Positions 17,776 through 26,249 of a DNA stretch of 64,000 bases are shown here, piece by piece. A model generated the notes under the pieces. The model saw only the letters and a list, made by a program, of their open reading frames with translations, was not told where the DNA came from and ran no database searches. The first letter of the stretch is position 1. Each line of letters begins with the position of its first letter. This DNA comes from Tessaracoccus sp. OS52 (GTDB lineage Bacteria; Actinomycetota; Actinomycetes; Propionibacteriales; Propionibacteriaceae), in the NCBI RefSeq assembly GCF_020687685.1, contig NZ_JAJEWM010000003.1, forward strand, positions 1-64,000. The letters are read 5' to 3'. Both the position numbers and the translations under genes were made by a program.

Positions 17776-17832
17776 TCAGGCTGCGAACGCGCGCAGCCGA
17801 CCGAGGGCGGCAGAGACGATCAACATCTGCAT
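17776..17832 (-). CDS. Possible leader peptide of the ABC exporter operon
   Basis: An 18-codon open frame (MQMLIVSAALGRLRAFAA) with AGGAGG just before its ATG. It starts about 20-25 nt downstream of a strong promoter and ends about 100 nt before the exporter gene. Between its stop and the exporter start are small GC-rich hairpins (GACGC-CCACA-GCGTC) and a T-run. The layout resembles translation-coupled attenuation leaders of drug-efflux genes (bmrB before bmrCD in Bacillus is the known example). This function is inferred only. Confidence 0.45.
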   Translation of the reverse strand: MQMLIVSAALGRLRAFAA

Positions 17833-17858
17833 GCACCTCCTACGTCGACGACAGGAAA

Positions 17859-17887
17859 ACACTAGGCACCCCGCAAGCCCGTGTCAA
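17859..17887 (-). promoter_or_regulatory. Sigma70-type promoter for the exporter operon
   Basis: On the minus strand TTGACA (17887-17882) and TAGTGT (17864-17859) are separated by exactly 17 bp. Transcription would start near 17852 and give a ~170-nt leader containing the 18-codon peptide. Confidence 0.7.
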
Positions 17888-17951
17888 CCATTGGGACACG
17901 TGGCCCGATCGAGAGGCATCAGGGACGCAGCAGACGTCCCGACGACGTCGG

Positions 17952-18845
17952 CTAGTTCTGCAGGATCCCCCGGCGCGGTAGGACCGGGAGGGCCATGGTG
18001 GCGTCGGGGTCCACGACCTCAAGCGCCTCGGTGGCGGCCGGGGCCGGCGCCTCCAGCATGCGTGCGATCTGCTCGGCCGACGGCCTGTCCCCCGGCTCCT
18101 TCGCAAGGCAGGCCGCAACCAGCTCGACGAGGTCCTCAGGAGTTCCGGCGGGCAACGGCGGCGGCGGGTCCTGGACGTGCGCGAGCGCCGTCGCGATGGG
18201 CGAACCGCGATCGAAGGGCTTGACGCCCGTGAGCATCTCGTGGGCGAGCACTCCCAGGCCGTAGATGTCCGAAGCCGGCCCGAGCTGCTGACCGAGGGCG
18301 TGCTCCGGGCTCAGGTAGTGTGCGGTGCCCAGGAGCTGACCAGTGATGGTGTGCGAGTGACCCTCGACTGACCGGGCGATCCCGAAATCGGTGAGTTTGG
18401 CGCCGGTTTCGGAGATCAGTACGTTTGCCGGCTTGATGTCGCGGTGGATTATCCCCGCGTCATGGGCGACGACCAGGGCCGAGGCCAGCTCGAAAAGCAT
18501 CGTCCGGACCTGCTCCTGGGTGAGAGGGCCGCGGGCGAGCAACTCGCCCAGCGTCAGGCCGTCGACCATCTCCATGACGAGGAAGGACAGGCCCTCGAAC
18601 TCGATGTAGTCGTGGATGGTCACGATGTTGGGGTGGACCAGCTGGGCGGCGAACCGGGCTTCATCCTTGAAACGCTCCGCCAGCCGGATCTCGTCCTGGG
18701 TGTGGGGGTGCATGATCTTGAGCGCCACGCGTCGTTGCAGGACGTCATCGAGCGCTTCCCAGACCTGGCCCATGCCACCCGAGGCGACGTGTCCAATCAG
18801 CCGATACCGCTCCGAGAGGACCACTCCCGGCCTAAGTCGTTCCAC
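17952..18845 (-). CDS. Soluble serine/threonine protein kinase
   Basis: 297 residues from GTG 18845, chosen because GGAGGAAC lies just upstream; the longer frame from 18902 has no SD. All kinase landmarks are present: G-loop ASGGMGQVWEA, invariant Lys in VALKIM, HRDIKPANV, DFG in KLTDFGIA, and a TAHYLSPEHA activation-segment end. Unlike most actinobacterial PknB-type kinases it has no transmembrane segment or PASTA domains. It ends about 50 residues after the kinase fold, in a Thr-containing tail. Divergent from the secreted-protein gene; substrate unknown. Confidence 0.92.
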   Translation of the reverse strand: MERLRPGVVLSERYRLIGHVASGGMGQVWEALDDVLQRRVALKIMHPHTQDEIRLAERFKDEARFAAQLVHPNIVTIHDYIEFEGLSFLVMEMVDGLTLGELLARGPLTQEQVRTMLFELASALVVAHDAGIIHRDIKPANVLISETGAKLTDFGIARSVEGHSHTITGQLLGTAHYLSPEHALGQQLGPASDIYGLGVLAHEMLTGVKPFDRGSPIATALAHVQDPPPPLPAGTPEDLVELVAACLAKEPGDRPSAEQIARMLEAPAPAATEALEVVDPDATMALPVLPRRGILQN

Positions 18846-19012
18846 CGTTCCTCCGATCCACCAACGGAAAGGAGGTGATCGATAGAAATCATAACCGAAC
18901 AAGGCTTCGAATGCCGCCTCGAGGTCAAGCGGCGGAACCGCCCCCGCGTTCCGCGTCGGGGGGCGCCGGGTTAGGATTCGCTGGAACAGCTGGATTAATC
19001 GTCAGGGAGATA

Positions 19013-20710
19013 ATGCGAATACGCAGGTCGCGGTGGGTTGTGTCTGCACTGATGACGGTCTTGGCGGCGCCGTTGATGCTGGTCGCCGGGCAGGCGGAGG
19101 CAGAGGTTGACGTGTACGTCACTCCCGGCGAGCACACGGTGAACGGTCGGCTCTGGAACACCGCCTGCGAGCCGTATTCGCAGACCACCCGGTGCAGGAC
19201 TGAGATCCAGGCCACACAGGTCACCCAGGTCAATGGCAGGTTCGTCCAGAAGACCGGCTGGGTGTTCAACAATCTGACCTACGCCGCCTCGGCCCGATCG
19301 TTGTGGAACACCAATCCGCTCGCCGCCAACGGCGTCGATGGCGGCAAGGTCGCATGGACGGCCACCGATGGCCGGAAGTGGCGCACCGAGTGCGACACTG
19401 CTGTGACCGGCCGCAACGGTTGCCGCTCCTACATCGAGGCCCGCGTCGTCGAGTCCTACACCACAAGCTCGGGCAGCCGCGGGTTCAGGTGGGTGACCAA
19501 GTGGGTCTTCAACAACATGGTCCGCTTCACCCCCGGCTCGGGCACGCCGGTTACCTACCCGACGGCCGCGCCGATGAAGTCGGCTCCGGCCTTCCTGCAG
19601 GGGCGTCGCCATTTCACGCTCGGCAACCTGATAACCCAGACCAATGCGGGAGCCCAGGCCAAGGGCATCGGCCGGCTTTCCAACATCGAACTCGATCCTG
19701 GTGGTCGGCTTGGCACGTTCCGCGAGAGTTACTGGGCCTACACCTTCGACATGGCCGTCGAGAAGGACTACGCACAGTTCCGGGCGCCCATTCCCGACCC
19801 GCCCACTGGTTGCCTGTCCAGCAAACAGGACTCGTCGGACCGTTCCCTCCTGAGCCTTCCCCAATTGCCTGCCGGCGACTGCGACGTCCGAACGGCCCGC
19901 ACCTTCCTGGGCAAGCCAACCGTTCGAACCGGCACCTACGGGGCGATCCCCGGCTCCGACGGCAACCGCATCAAGCTCTACTGGAACAACAGTCCGATCA
20001 CGGAGACCTACATCAACGTCACACCGCAGGGCCAGTCCTTCAGCGAGCTTCGGCTGACGGGCCACAGCCATCCCAACGCGGTCAACGCCATCGGTTTCAT
20101 GTTCGGCTCCACCAGTCCACGCGGGACGGGCCGCTCGCTGGCACCCGAGATCTCCAGACTCCCCTGGAAGCCGCCGAATTCCGTCGATCCCGCACAGGTT
20201 TCGCAGTCGCTGTTCCCGTTCAACGCCGGAGGCGCGGACAAGACGCTCTGGACGCAGACGGTCGGCAGCCCGGCGGTGCTGAGTTCCAGGCAGTCGTTCC
20301 GCTTCCAGGACTACATCGCCACCGGCGGCGGATGCATCGTCACGCCCCCCGCCGTCCGCGGGCGAGTGGCCTACGGCTGGCACTCCTACATGTGCCCGCT
20401 GCCCAGCGAGGGCAAGATGGTCTGGCACCACATGGTGAGTTCCCTCGTCGCAGAAGGCCACGGCCTGTGCCCGGCGTACGTGGCCGGCACGTCGCTGGTG
20501 GAGCACCGCAAGCGCTGCGAGGCCGCCAGTCCCGCGACGGTGAGCTACTCGCTTCCCGCCCGGGCTGGCGGGCACGTCTACGAGGCCCTGCAAGTGGTCG
20601 ACGACGCCAACAGGCTCGTCGCCATCGTCGGTCTGGAGAGCAGTCTTTACTCCCACAAGGCTTCGTCACAATCGCAACTGGGCCTGTTCGCGACCATCAC
20701 CGGGAACTGA
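19013..20710 (+). CDS. Secreted protein with duplicated Cys-containing N-terminal repeat, unknown function
   Basis: 565 residues from the ATG at 19013 (SD AGGGAG); the GTG at 18875 would precede a non-signal N-terminus. A classical signal peptide (RRSRWVVSALMTVLAAPLMLVAGQAEA) is followed by two ~50-residue repeats of the pattern W-x3-C-x8-9-C-R-x2-I ... W-V-F-N-N. The first has CEPYSQTTRCRTEI with GWVFNNLTY, the second CDTAVTGRNGCRSYI with KWVFNNMVRF. The remaining ~400 residues contain several Cys and a His/Trp-rich segment (YGWHSYMCPLPSEGKMVWHHMV). No catalytic family was recognised. It is probably a cell-surface or extracellular protein. Confidence 0.7.
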   Translation: MRIRRSRWVVSALMTVLAAPLMLVAGQAEAEVDVYVTPGEHTVNGRLWNTACEPYSQTTRCRTEIQATQVTQVNGRFVQKTGWVFNNLTYAASARSLWNTNPLAANGVDGGKVAWTATDGRKWRTECDTAVTGRNGCRSYIEARVVESYTTSSGSRGFRWVTKWVFNNMVRFTPGSGTPVTYPTAAPMKSAPAFLQGRRHFTLGNLITQTNAGAQAKGIGRLSNIELDPGGRLGTFRESYWAYTFDMAVEKDYAQFRAPIPDPPTGCLSSKQDSSDRSLLSLPQLPAGDCDVRTARTFLGKPTVRTGTYGAIPGSDGNRIKLYWNNSPITETYINVTPQGQSFSELRLTGHSHPNAVNAIGFMFGSTSPRGTGRSLAPEISRLPWKPPNSVDPAQVSQSLFPFNAGGADKTLWTQTVGSPAVLSSRQSFRFQDYIATGGGCIVTPPAVRGRVAYGWHSYMCPLPSEGKMVWHHMVSSLVAEGHGLCPAYVAGTSLVEHRKRCEAASPATVSYSLPARAGGHVYEALQVVDDANRLVAIVGLESSLYSHKASSQSQLGLFATITGN

Positions 20711-20717
20711 CGTCCGG

Positions 20718-21726
20718 TCAGAGATCCGTGACCGGCTGGAGGAAACGACCGAACGCCCCCGAACGCCCACCGCCGGTCAGGCTTGTGGCTTCCGCCCACA
20801 GCACGGGCAACTCGTCACCGGCACTCGACCTGGCGTGTGGTGCCATCGAGATGGCTCCCACCGGACCGGGTAGTGCCCGTCGCCAGTACTCCACCGCGAA
20901 CCAGCGGGGCATCCGCCGGTAGAGAACCTCGATGGACCGCGGGGCGATCCGCACCCCTTGGTCCACCAGTGCGTCGAACCCATCCCGCGTTGCCTCGACG
21001 CAGCGCCTGAGGAGCCTCCGGTCGGCCGCAAGCGCGTTGAGGTCGCCGTCAGCAGTCAGGATGGCGGCGGCGAGCGCGGCCACCAGGACAACGTGGACCT
21101 TCATCCAGCCATCCATGTCCCGGGTGCGGGCCAGCGCCAGCCCTGAAGCTCGGAAAACGGTCCAGACCTGGCTGAAGCGCACCGCTTCCCCGTCGACTGT
21201 GTTTCGGCTGCTTGCCGCCGAGGTTCAGCCACTCCACCGTGCCCGACTCATCGATGTAGCCGCCGAGCCCCGGGAACGCGCGCACGATTCTCTCCTCACC
21301 GAAGCGCTCGACGAGGTCCGGCCAACGGTTGCCCAGGTGCATCGTCGGCACCACGGTCGGCCTGCCCATCGCCTCCACGACGGGCAGGATGCTGTCGAGG
21401 TCGCTGGCCCTCGCGCACAGCAAGACGACGTCGTGCTGTCCCGGGTCAGCAGCATCCGCCATCCTGACGAGGGCGTGCTCCTGCCTCCCCCGCATCCGCA
21501 ACCTGACGCCTTCCGCGCGCAGCCGCTCCAGGGAGTTCCCCCGCGCCACGAGTGTCACGTCGACGCCGCCCTCATGCAGCCTGGCCGCCAGGACCCGGCC
21601 GATCACCCCGGCGCCGAGGATGGCGACGCGGGGCGCGACCTCCTGGACCGACTTGCTCCCTCGGGAGATGGCCCGGGCGCTCGCGCCTGCCCGACCGCCG
21701 GGGGGCGAGGAGACGGTCTGGTTCAT
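20718..21726 (-). pseudogene. Ketopantoate reductase-like (ApbA/PanE family) gene with a frameshift
   Basis: The 5' half starts at ATG 21726 and encodes the NAD(P)-binding Rossmann fold (RVAILGAGVIGRVLAARLHEGGVDVTLVARG) through GTVEWLNLGGKQPK. The 3' half, in another frame, encodes the helical C-terminal domain (VRFSQVWTVFRASGLALARTRDMDGWMKVHVVLVAALAAAI) to the stop at 20718. Removing one base from the AAA run (TTT on the plus strand, 21202-21204) joins them as KQPNTVDGEAVRFSQVW. It is either a true frameshift or a homopolymer sequencing error. The intact product would be about 335 residues, normal for the family. It is convergent with the secreted-protein gene. Confidence 0.75.
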
Positions 21727-21981
21727 GCTGGTGTCCTCGTCCGCGGGTCGAAGCCCGACTCTCGCTGTGGTTGGGGGTCTGGCTGGCCGCTGTCGGAGTC
21801 GGGCTCGCCCCCCCGACCAAACCGCGCACAATCTATCGTCCGGCGGGGGCACTCCCGGGCTCGGTGCCACAGGGTTGGCGGCGCGGTCCGATATCAAGGC
21901 AACCCCGTTCCAGGCGGCCCGTGGTAGGCCTTGGTGTTCCGCGACGTCAGCAGGCTGACGCCGTCGCCTAGTGTGGGGTGG

Positions 21982-22428
21982 GTGAGCGAGTTGCCGATTG
22001 CGCCGGGGCCGGGCATGCCAGAGGGTCTGGTGATACCCGGCGCCGAACTTTCGGAACGCTTCTCGCACGCCTCAGGGCCGGGAGGTCAAGGCGTCAACAC
22101 CACGGACTCACGGGTGCAGTTGTCCCTGGACCTCGGCACCTCAACGGCCTTCGACGACGACCAGCGCGACCGGCTCCTTCGCCGGCTGGGCTCGCGACTG
22201 AGCGGCACAGTACTCACCGTCGTCTCGGCCGAGTCCCGCTCACAACGGCAGAATCGTGCCCTGGCCAGGGAGCGACTCGCCGCGCTGATTCGGGAGGCAC
22301 TCGCCCCGCCGCCGCCACCCAGACGTCGCACCCGCCCCACGCGGGGTTCCATCGAACGCCGGCTCACCAACAAGCGCAGGGTGTCCGAAGTCAAGCGCCA
22401 CCGGGCCCGCCCGTCAGGTGACCACTAG
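21982..22428 (+). CDS. arfB: Alternative ribosome-rescue factor ArfB (peptidyl-tRNA hydrolase)
   Basis: 148 residues from GTG 21982. The catalytic GGQ motif sits in SHASGPGGQGVNTTDSRVQL (GGQ at 34-36). The basic C-terminal tail (RRRTRPTRGSIERRLTNKRRVSEVKRHR) is the part that enters the empty mRNA channel of stalled ribosomes. At ~150 residues it is too short for a release factor, which identifies it as ArfB/YaeJ. A TAGTGT lies 7 bp before the GTG and no SD is visible, so a leaderless transcript is likely. Confidence 0.9.
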   Translation: MSELPIAPGPGMPEGLVIPGAELSERFSHASGPGGQGVNTTDSRVQLSLDLGTSTAFDDDQRDRLLRRLGSRLSGTVLTVVSAESRSQRQNRALARERLAALIREALAPPPPPRRRTRPTRGSIERRLTNKRRVSEVKRHRARPSGDH

Positions 22429-22492
22429 CGATCGCCTCCACTGTCTACGGAAGCGTCGTCTCGGTGCGCGCTGGGAGCGGCGCTGCGCGGGA

Positions 22493-22570
22493 CCTTCAAA
22501 CTGTGCGACTCGATCCATCCGGAGCAGTCAGCAACCCTTTGCTGGCCCGGCGAGTCGCACACTTTGAAGG
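22493..22570. repeat. Long imperfect inverted repeat
   Basis: Arms of 20 bp (22493-22512 and 22551-22570) match at 19 of 20 positions around a 38-nt loop. The arms begin CCTTCAAA and end TTTGAAGG. It lies between arfB and a small minus-strand gene, where no coding region was found. It could be a bidirectional terminator or a palindromic repeat element. Confidence 0.7.
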
Positions 22571-22582
22571 CGCGGCGATGAC

Positions 22583-22632
22583 GCGTGTGGCGCGAGTGGC
22601 GCGAGTGGCGCGTGAGGCGCGTGAGGCGCGAG
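22583..22632. repeat. Short tandem repeat, 9-bp units
   Basis: About five and a half units of GTGGCGCGA and its variants (GAGGCGCGT) in direct succession. A forward frame through it would read Val-Ala-Arg repeats, but there is no convincing gene. Confidence 0.65.
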
Positions 22633-22641
22633 CCGCCTGCC

Positions 22642-22818
22642 CTAGCCCGGGGTCTGGGAGGACGACTTCCTGGTGCCCTCAGGGTCCTCGGTTCTTTCCA
22701 GGGACTCCTCCAGGATGGCCTCGGCCTGGTCGCGCGGCGAATCACTGCCCACCGCCTGCTCCTCGGGCAGCAAGTGCGCGCGGGTATCGACGTCGTGCTC
22801 ATCCGGGGTCTGCGTCAT
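22642..22818 (-). CDS. Small conserved acidic protein, unknown function
   Basis: 58 residues from ATG 22818: HDVDTRAHLLPEEQAVGSD is followed by PRDQAEAILEESLERTEDPEGT and a SSQTPG end. It resembles small conserved hypothetical proteins I recall from actinobacteria (LLPEEQ, VGSD and AEAIL...ERT). The longer open frame upstream has atypical composition. It lies just outside the left end of the proposed island. Confidence 0.65.
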   Translation of the reverse strand: MTQTPDEHDVDTRAHLLPEEQAVGSDSPRDQAEAILEESLERTEDPEGTRKSSSQTPG

Positions 22819-22937
22819 ACCGAGACCGTACCCGCAGGGGCCCGCCATGGTGGCGGACCACTCCGAGTCCGCGGGTGCCAAGCCAAGACATCCATGTTCC
22901 ACCGAAGGCCGCGCCCACCAGGCACCGCAAACAAACG

Positions 22938-22977
22938 AACCCCAGCCAACCAGCATCTGAGCCGGTCAACTGGGGTT
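22938..22977 (-). terminator. Terminator following the tRNA-Leu 3' remnant
   Basis: On the minus strand AACCCCAG (22977-22970) pairs with CTGGGGTT (22945-22938). An inner ACCGGC/GCTGGT stem extends it, and CGTTTGTTTG follows. It sits directly downstream, in tRNA orientation, of the duplicated tRNA-Leu 3' end, so it is probably the ancestral terminator of that tRNA gene. Confidence 0.6.
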
Positions 22978-22984
22978 TCAGGTT

Positions 22985-23006
22985 TGTGCGCGAGAGAGGA
23001 GTTGAA
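22985..23006. repeat. att-like duplication of the tRNA-Leu 3' end (left)
   Basis: Identical over 22 bp to 44790-44811, which covers the acceptor 3' strand and T-arm 3' half of the tRNA-Leu gene, in the same orientation. The flanks diverge at once on both sides. Confidence 0.75.
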
Positions 23007-23080
23007 GCTCTCTTCTGTCAGCCGATAATGACCCCCTGACAAGGACTTATGCGGCTTGATTGCCACTTCGTCACCTTGCC

Positions 23081-23101
23081 GTGGGGAATACGTGGGGAAT
23101 A
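23081..23101 (+). repeat. Direct repeat GTGGGGAATA x2 next to the left att
   Basis: Two copies of GTGGGGAATA are separated by one base, 75 bp inside the left att repeat. The GTGGGGAAT core recurs as both arms of the palindrome at 44588-44632 near the other end. They are candidate arm-type binding sites of a lost integrase. Confidence 0.5.
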
Positions 23102-23189
23102 GCCCTGCACCCGAGACCCGCGCGGATCTCGCGTCCAAGGCTGTCCCTCAGCATATTCGGCTCGCACCCACGGATCGCCGCCGAGAGCC

Positions 23190-23534
23190 TCACGGTTCAC
23201 CGCCGCCCTGCCAGCAAGTCGATGGAAAGGCCGCGAGCGTTCGAACCCCCGCGGCGTCGCTGCCTGCGACCGACGACACCAAGGCCGCGATCCGGCCACC
23301 AAGTGACGTGGCGTGCAGGCGCAGGATCTGGACGGCATCATCGGCAACCCCCGCCGCGATGTCACGCGCGGACACGACCTCCTCGTTGACCGCGACGACC
23401 CTCACGGCCAACACCCTCTCGCCCCGGACGTCGGGTGCTGGCCCCGGCACGAAGGTGCCCGCCGCGTCGAAGACTTGAACCCGGTCCTCGTCGAAGCCGA
23501 ACCCCCCACCCCGGCGTCGCATCTCGCGCTGCAT
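23190..23534 (-). CDS. Hypothetical protein inside the left end of the island
   Basis: 114 residues from ATG 23534, with AGGAGG about 6 bp upstream and G/C-rich third codon positions. The sequence (RVQVFDAAGTFVPGPAPDVRGERVLAVRVVAVNEEVVSARDIAAGVADDAVQILRLHA) has no recognised motif. It lies where an integrase or its directionality factor might be expected, but it shows no recombinase residues. Confidence 0.45.
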   Translation of the reverse strand: MQREMRRRGGGFGFDEDRVQVFDAAGTFVPGPAPDVRGERVLAVRVVAVNEEVVSARDIAAGVADDAVQILRLHATSLGGRIAALVSSVAGSDAAGVRTLAAFPSTCWQGGGEP

Positions 23535-24147
23535 CGCGGCCTCCTGTCATCAGCCAGACGAGCCAGTCACCCCGCATAACGCTTGCCGACCGCAGCCGGT
23601 GGACAGCTTCGGACACCACGGGGGCCCTAAGCCCCTGCCACCCTCGCGCCACCTGACCACGCCACGGCTGCCCGTGAGCACCACGTGACGCCCGGTAGCG
23701 TGATGTGCTCCTTTGCCGTTATCGACAGCCCGTCCTCCCCCAAGGCGGACGACCGCAGTTGCCACGAAGGGACGCCGACACAGGAGGGCGTCAGTTCACC
23801 CGCAGGCCGATGGTCACTTCAAACGCCCTGGTGGGCCCAAGTCAAGCGACATACTCAAAGGATCCCTGGTCGACCGCCCGAGCCTGACTCAGCTCAGCCG
23901 ATGGTCGTGACAGACAGACGGAGTCCGCATCGCGTGAGACGTCTGCGACCACCCGGCGGTCGTAGGCGCTACAAGCGCACGACAGGAGCGGCACCCGGGT
24001 GCCCATCGCAAGGTCGTCGTATCGAATTGCGTCCCTGATTCCGAGTGAAAGTCCCGCGAGCCCCAGCGCCGCGTGCGGGATGTCGTATCGCTCGACGATC
24101 GCGCCATTGCGCCTCGAGGGCTGGTGGCCCCGTGATCATTCGTACGG
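23535..24147. other. Intergenic DNA, no gene recognised
   Basis: About 610 bp. Open frames here on both strands are short, with poor composition and no SD. It may be decayed mobile-element DNA. Confidence 0.5.
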
Positions 24148-24178
24148 TTGACATGCGAAGCACGATTCGTGAAGAATG
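24148..24178 (+). promoter_or_regulatory. Promoter with overlapping operator-like element for the HAD/ATPase gene
   Basis: TTGACA (24148-24153) is followed after 18 bp by AAGAAT (24172-24177). ATTCGTGAAGAATG (24165-24178) straddles the -10 and matches 12 of 14 positions of the element at murF and ppc. The spacing and placement are the same as at murF. Confidence 0.55.
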
Positions 24179-24238
24179 TAGCGTGCGAGGGAAATCCCCC
24201 CCGCGAACGAAGACCTTCGCCACCCTGGGGGTTAGGCC

Positions 24239-25978
24239 ATGCCTGACTACTTCCGCGCTATCGCACTTGACTTCGACGGCACTCTGACAGACGGTGAGCA
24301 ACCCTCCTCGGCCGTGCTCGCTGCCCTGGCCGAGGCGCGCGCCCGCGGGCGCCGCCTCGTGCTCGTCACCGGCCGCACACTGCGTCACCTGCGGGCCGGC
24401 TTCGCCGATGTGGACAACTGGTTCGACGCAATCGTCGCCGAAAACGGCGCGGTGCTCCACACCAGGGCGGGGTCGCAGGTGCTGGCTCAGCCGATCGACC
24501 CAGCGCTGGCCGACGCACTCACGGGCCGCGGGGTCCGGGTCGACCGCGGGCAGGTACTCCTGGGCTGCTCGGCGACCCACGACCACCTCGTTCTGGAGGA
24601 GGTCCGTCGGCTCGGAGCCGACTACCAACTCACGCGCAACCGCGGCGCCCTGATGATCGTGCCGGCCGGCGTCACCAAGGGAACCGGACTGGACGCCGCC
24701 CTCGACAACCTGGGCCTGTCCCGACACTCCACTATCGCCATTGGCGACGCGGAGAACGACCACACCATGCTCGCGCGCTGCGAGATTGGCGTCGCCGTCG
24801 CCAACGCCGTCGAGTCTCTCAAGCGCCGCGCCGACATCGTCACACTTGCCCCGGCCGGCAAAGGGGTGATCGAGATCCTGCGCGGTGACGTCCTGGCCGG
24901 GCGCTCCCACGTGCACCCCGAACGCTGGCAGATCTCGCTCGGCACCTACCTCGACGCCACCCCTGCCACTATTCCGGCCTCCCAGGTCAACATTCTTGTG
25001 ACGGGTGGCACCCGTGCCGGGAAGTCCTTTCTGGCCGGGCTCATCGCCGAGCAACTCATCCGTCTCGCCTACGCCGTGGTCGTCATCGATGTCGAGGGGG
25101 ACCACACCAGTCTGGGCGCCCTGCCCAACGTCGTTCATCTGGGTGGGCACGAGCCCGGTCCCAGGACCGGGCTCATACGCACCCTGTTGAGTCACCATGG
25201 CACAAGCATCATCGCCGACCTGTCCCAGCTCACCGGGAAAGAAAGGCACACGTGGTACCAGGAAACACCGCCCCGGCTCGCCGATCTGCGCAGCGACCGC
25301 GGCCTGCCCCACTGGGTGCTGATCGACGAGGCCCACGAATCTCTCGGCCAAGAGAGCAAGACTCCACACCTGTTCGCACCGGACCGCAAGGGCCACTGCA
25401 TGATCACCTATCACCCCACCGAACTCAGTGCTGAGGCTCGGAACAGCATCGACATCCTTGTGTCCCTGCAGCCAACTACCCTTGATGCGGAGGACGCGGT
25501 CGTCGCCGCCACCACGGCGTTTAGCAGGCTCTCGGTCAACGATGTCCTCGCCGCATTCTCCGCCCTCCCCACCGGGGCTGGCCTGCTCGTGCGCGCCAGC
25601 GAGCCCGGAGTGCTGCGCCCCTTCATAGTCGGCCACCGGCGTACCACTCACGAGCGCCACTGGCACAAGTACGCGACGGCGGACCTACCGGTCCATCGGC
25701 GGTTCGTGTTTCGCCGCAGCCGGGAGTCAACCTCCGGTCACGAGGCTGCAAATCTACGCGACTTCCACAGTGAGTTGGACGTCTGCGAGGCCGACGTCAT
25801 CGCTCACCACGCCGAGGCCCATGACTTCTCCCGCTGGATCCGGGGCGTATTCCGCGATGAACGCCTCGCCGCCGAAGTCGAGCAGGTCGAGGCCGAAATG
25901 ACCACCGCTCGGCGGGAGAACGTTGAGGCCGCCCGGCGTCGGCTCCTGGCTGCCCTCGAGCACCGCTACCCCGGCTGA
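24239..25978 (+). CDS. HAD-family phosphatase fused to a HerA/FtsK-like P-loop ATPase
   Basis: 579 residues. Residues 1-220 are a HAD type-IIB (Cof-like) phosphatase with DFDGTLTDG (11-19), LVTGRT (42-47) and IGDAENDHTM (168-177). Residues ~225-470 are a P-loop ATPase with Walker A VTGGTRAGKS (254-263), LIIDVEGDHT-like VVIDVEGDHT (281-290) and Walker B HWVLIDEAHE (358-367), as in DUF87/HerA-type ATPases. Residues ~490-579 are a charged helical C-terminal domain (NLRDFHSELDVCEADVIAHHAEAHDFSRWIRGVFRDERLAAEVEQVE) resembling DUF5752-like tails. The ATG at 24239 follows a purine-rich GGGGGTTAGG. The function is unknown; nucleotide-driven control of a sugar-phosphate phosphatase is one possibility. 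Confidence 0.8.
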   Translation: MPDYFRAIALDFDGTLTDGEQPSSAVLAALAEARARGRRLVLVTGRTLRHLRAGFADVDNWFDAIVAENGAVLHTRAGSQVLAQPIDPALADALTGRGVRVDRGQVLLGCSATHDHLVLEEVRRLGADYQLTRNRGALMIVPAGVTKGTGLDAALDNLGLSRHSTIAIGDAENDHTMLARCEIGVAVANAVESLKRRADIVTLAPAGKGVIEILRGDVLAGRSHVHPERWQISLGTYLDATPATIPASQVNILVTGGTRAGKSFLAGLIAEQLIRLAYAVVVIDVEGDHTSLGALPNVVHLGGHEPGPRTGLIRTLLSHHGTSIIADLSQLTGKERHTWYQETPPRLADLRSDRGLPHWVLIDEAHESLGQESKTPHLFAPDRKGHCMITYHPTELSAEARNSIDILVSLQPTTLDAEDAVVAATTAFSRLSVNDVLAAFSALPTGAGLLVRASEPGVLRPFIVGHRRTTHERHWHKYATADLPVHRRFVFRRSRESTSGHEAANLRDFHSELDVCEADVIAHHAEAHDFSRWIRGVFRDERLAAEVEQVEAEMTTARRENVEAARRRLLAALEHRYPG

Positions 25979-26249
25979 GGCTTGCCCGGCGAGAGGTGCG
26001 CCGGCCGCGGCCCCCCGACGGTGCAGGGAATGCCCCCGGAAGGATCCGAAGGGGTTCTGCTGGGCGGCTGCGGCCTACTTCACGCGTGAGCCGCGCGACC
26101 ATCCCTCAATCTTCTCGGGCCTGGGTGAGCGGTGTTGCCCGTCTCATATCCGTGGTCGCGCAGCAGTCGCAGGCCACACAGCCCTAGAACCGGCCAGGTG
26201 TTTGAGGGTAAAGGCCAGCAGCAAGCTGATGGCTCTGGCTCCTCGTCGA

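Noticed and set aside
18868-18880. AAAGGAGGTGATC, complementary to the 3' end of 16S rRNA, on the plus strand
   Set aside because: No start codon at a useful distance opens a credible gene; the GTG inside it would give the secreted protein a non-signal N-terminus. Probably chance.
22583-22632. Val-Ala-Arg repeat protein encoded by the tandem repeat
   Set aside because: No SD, conflicting frames on both strands, and the repeat unit being 9 bp makes all frames open trivially.
22985-23006. A second tRNA-Leu gene
   Set aside because: Only the 3'-terminal 22 bp match; there is no anticodon arm or 5' half. It is an attachment-site duplication.
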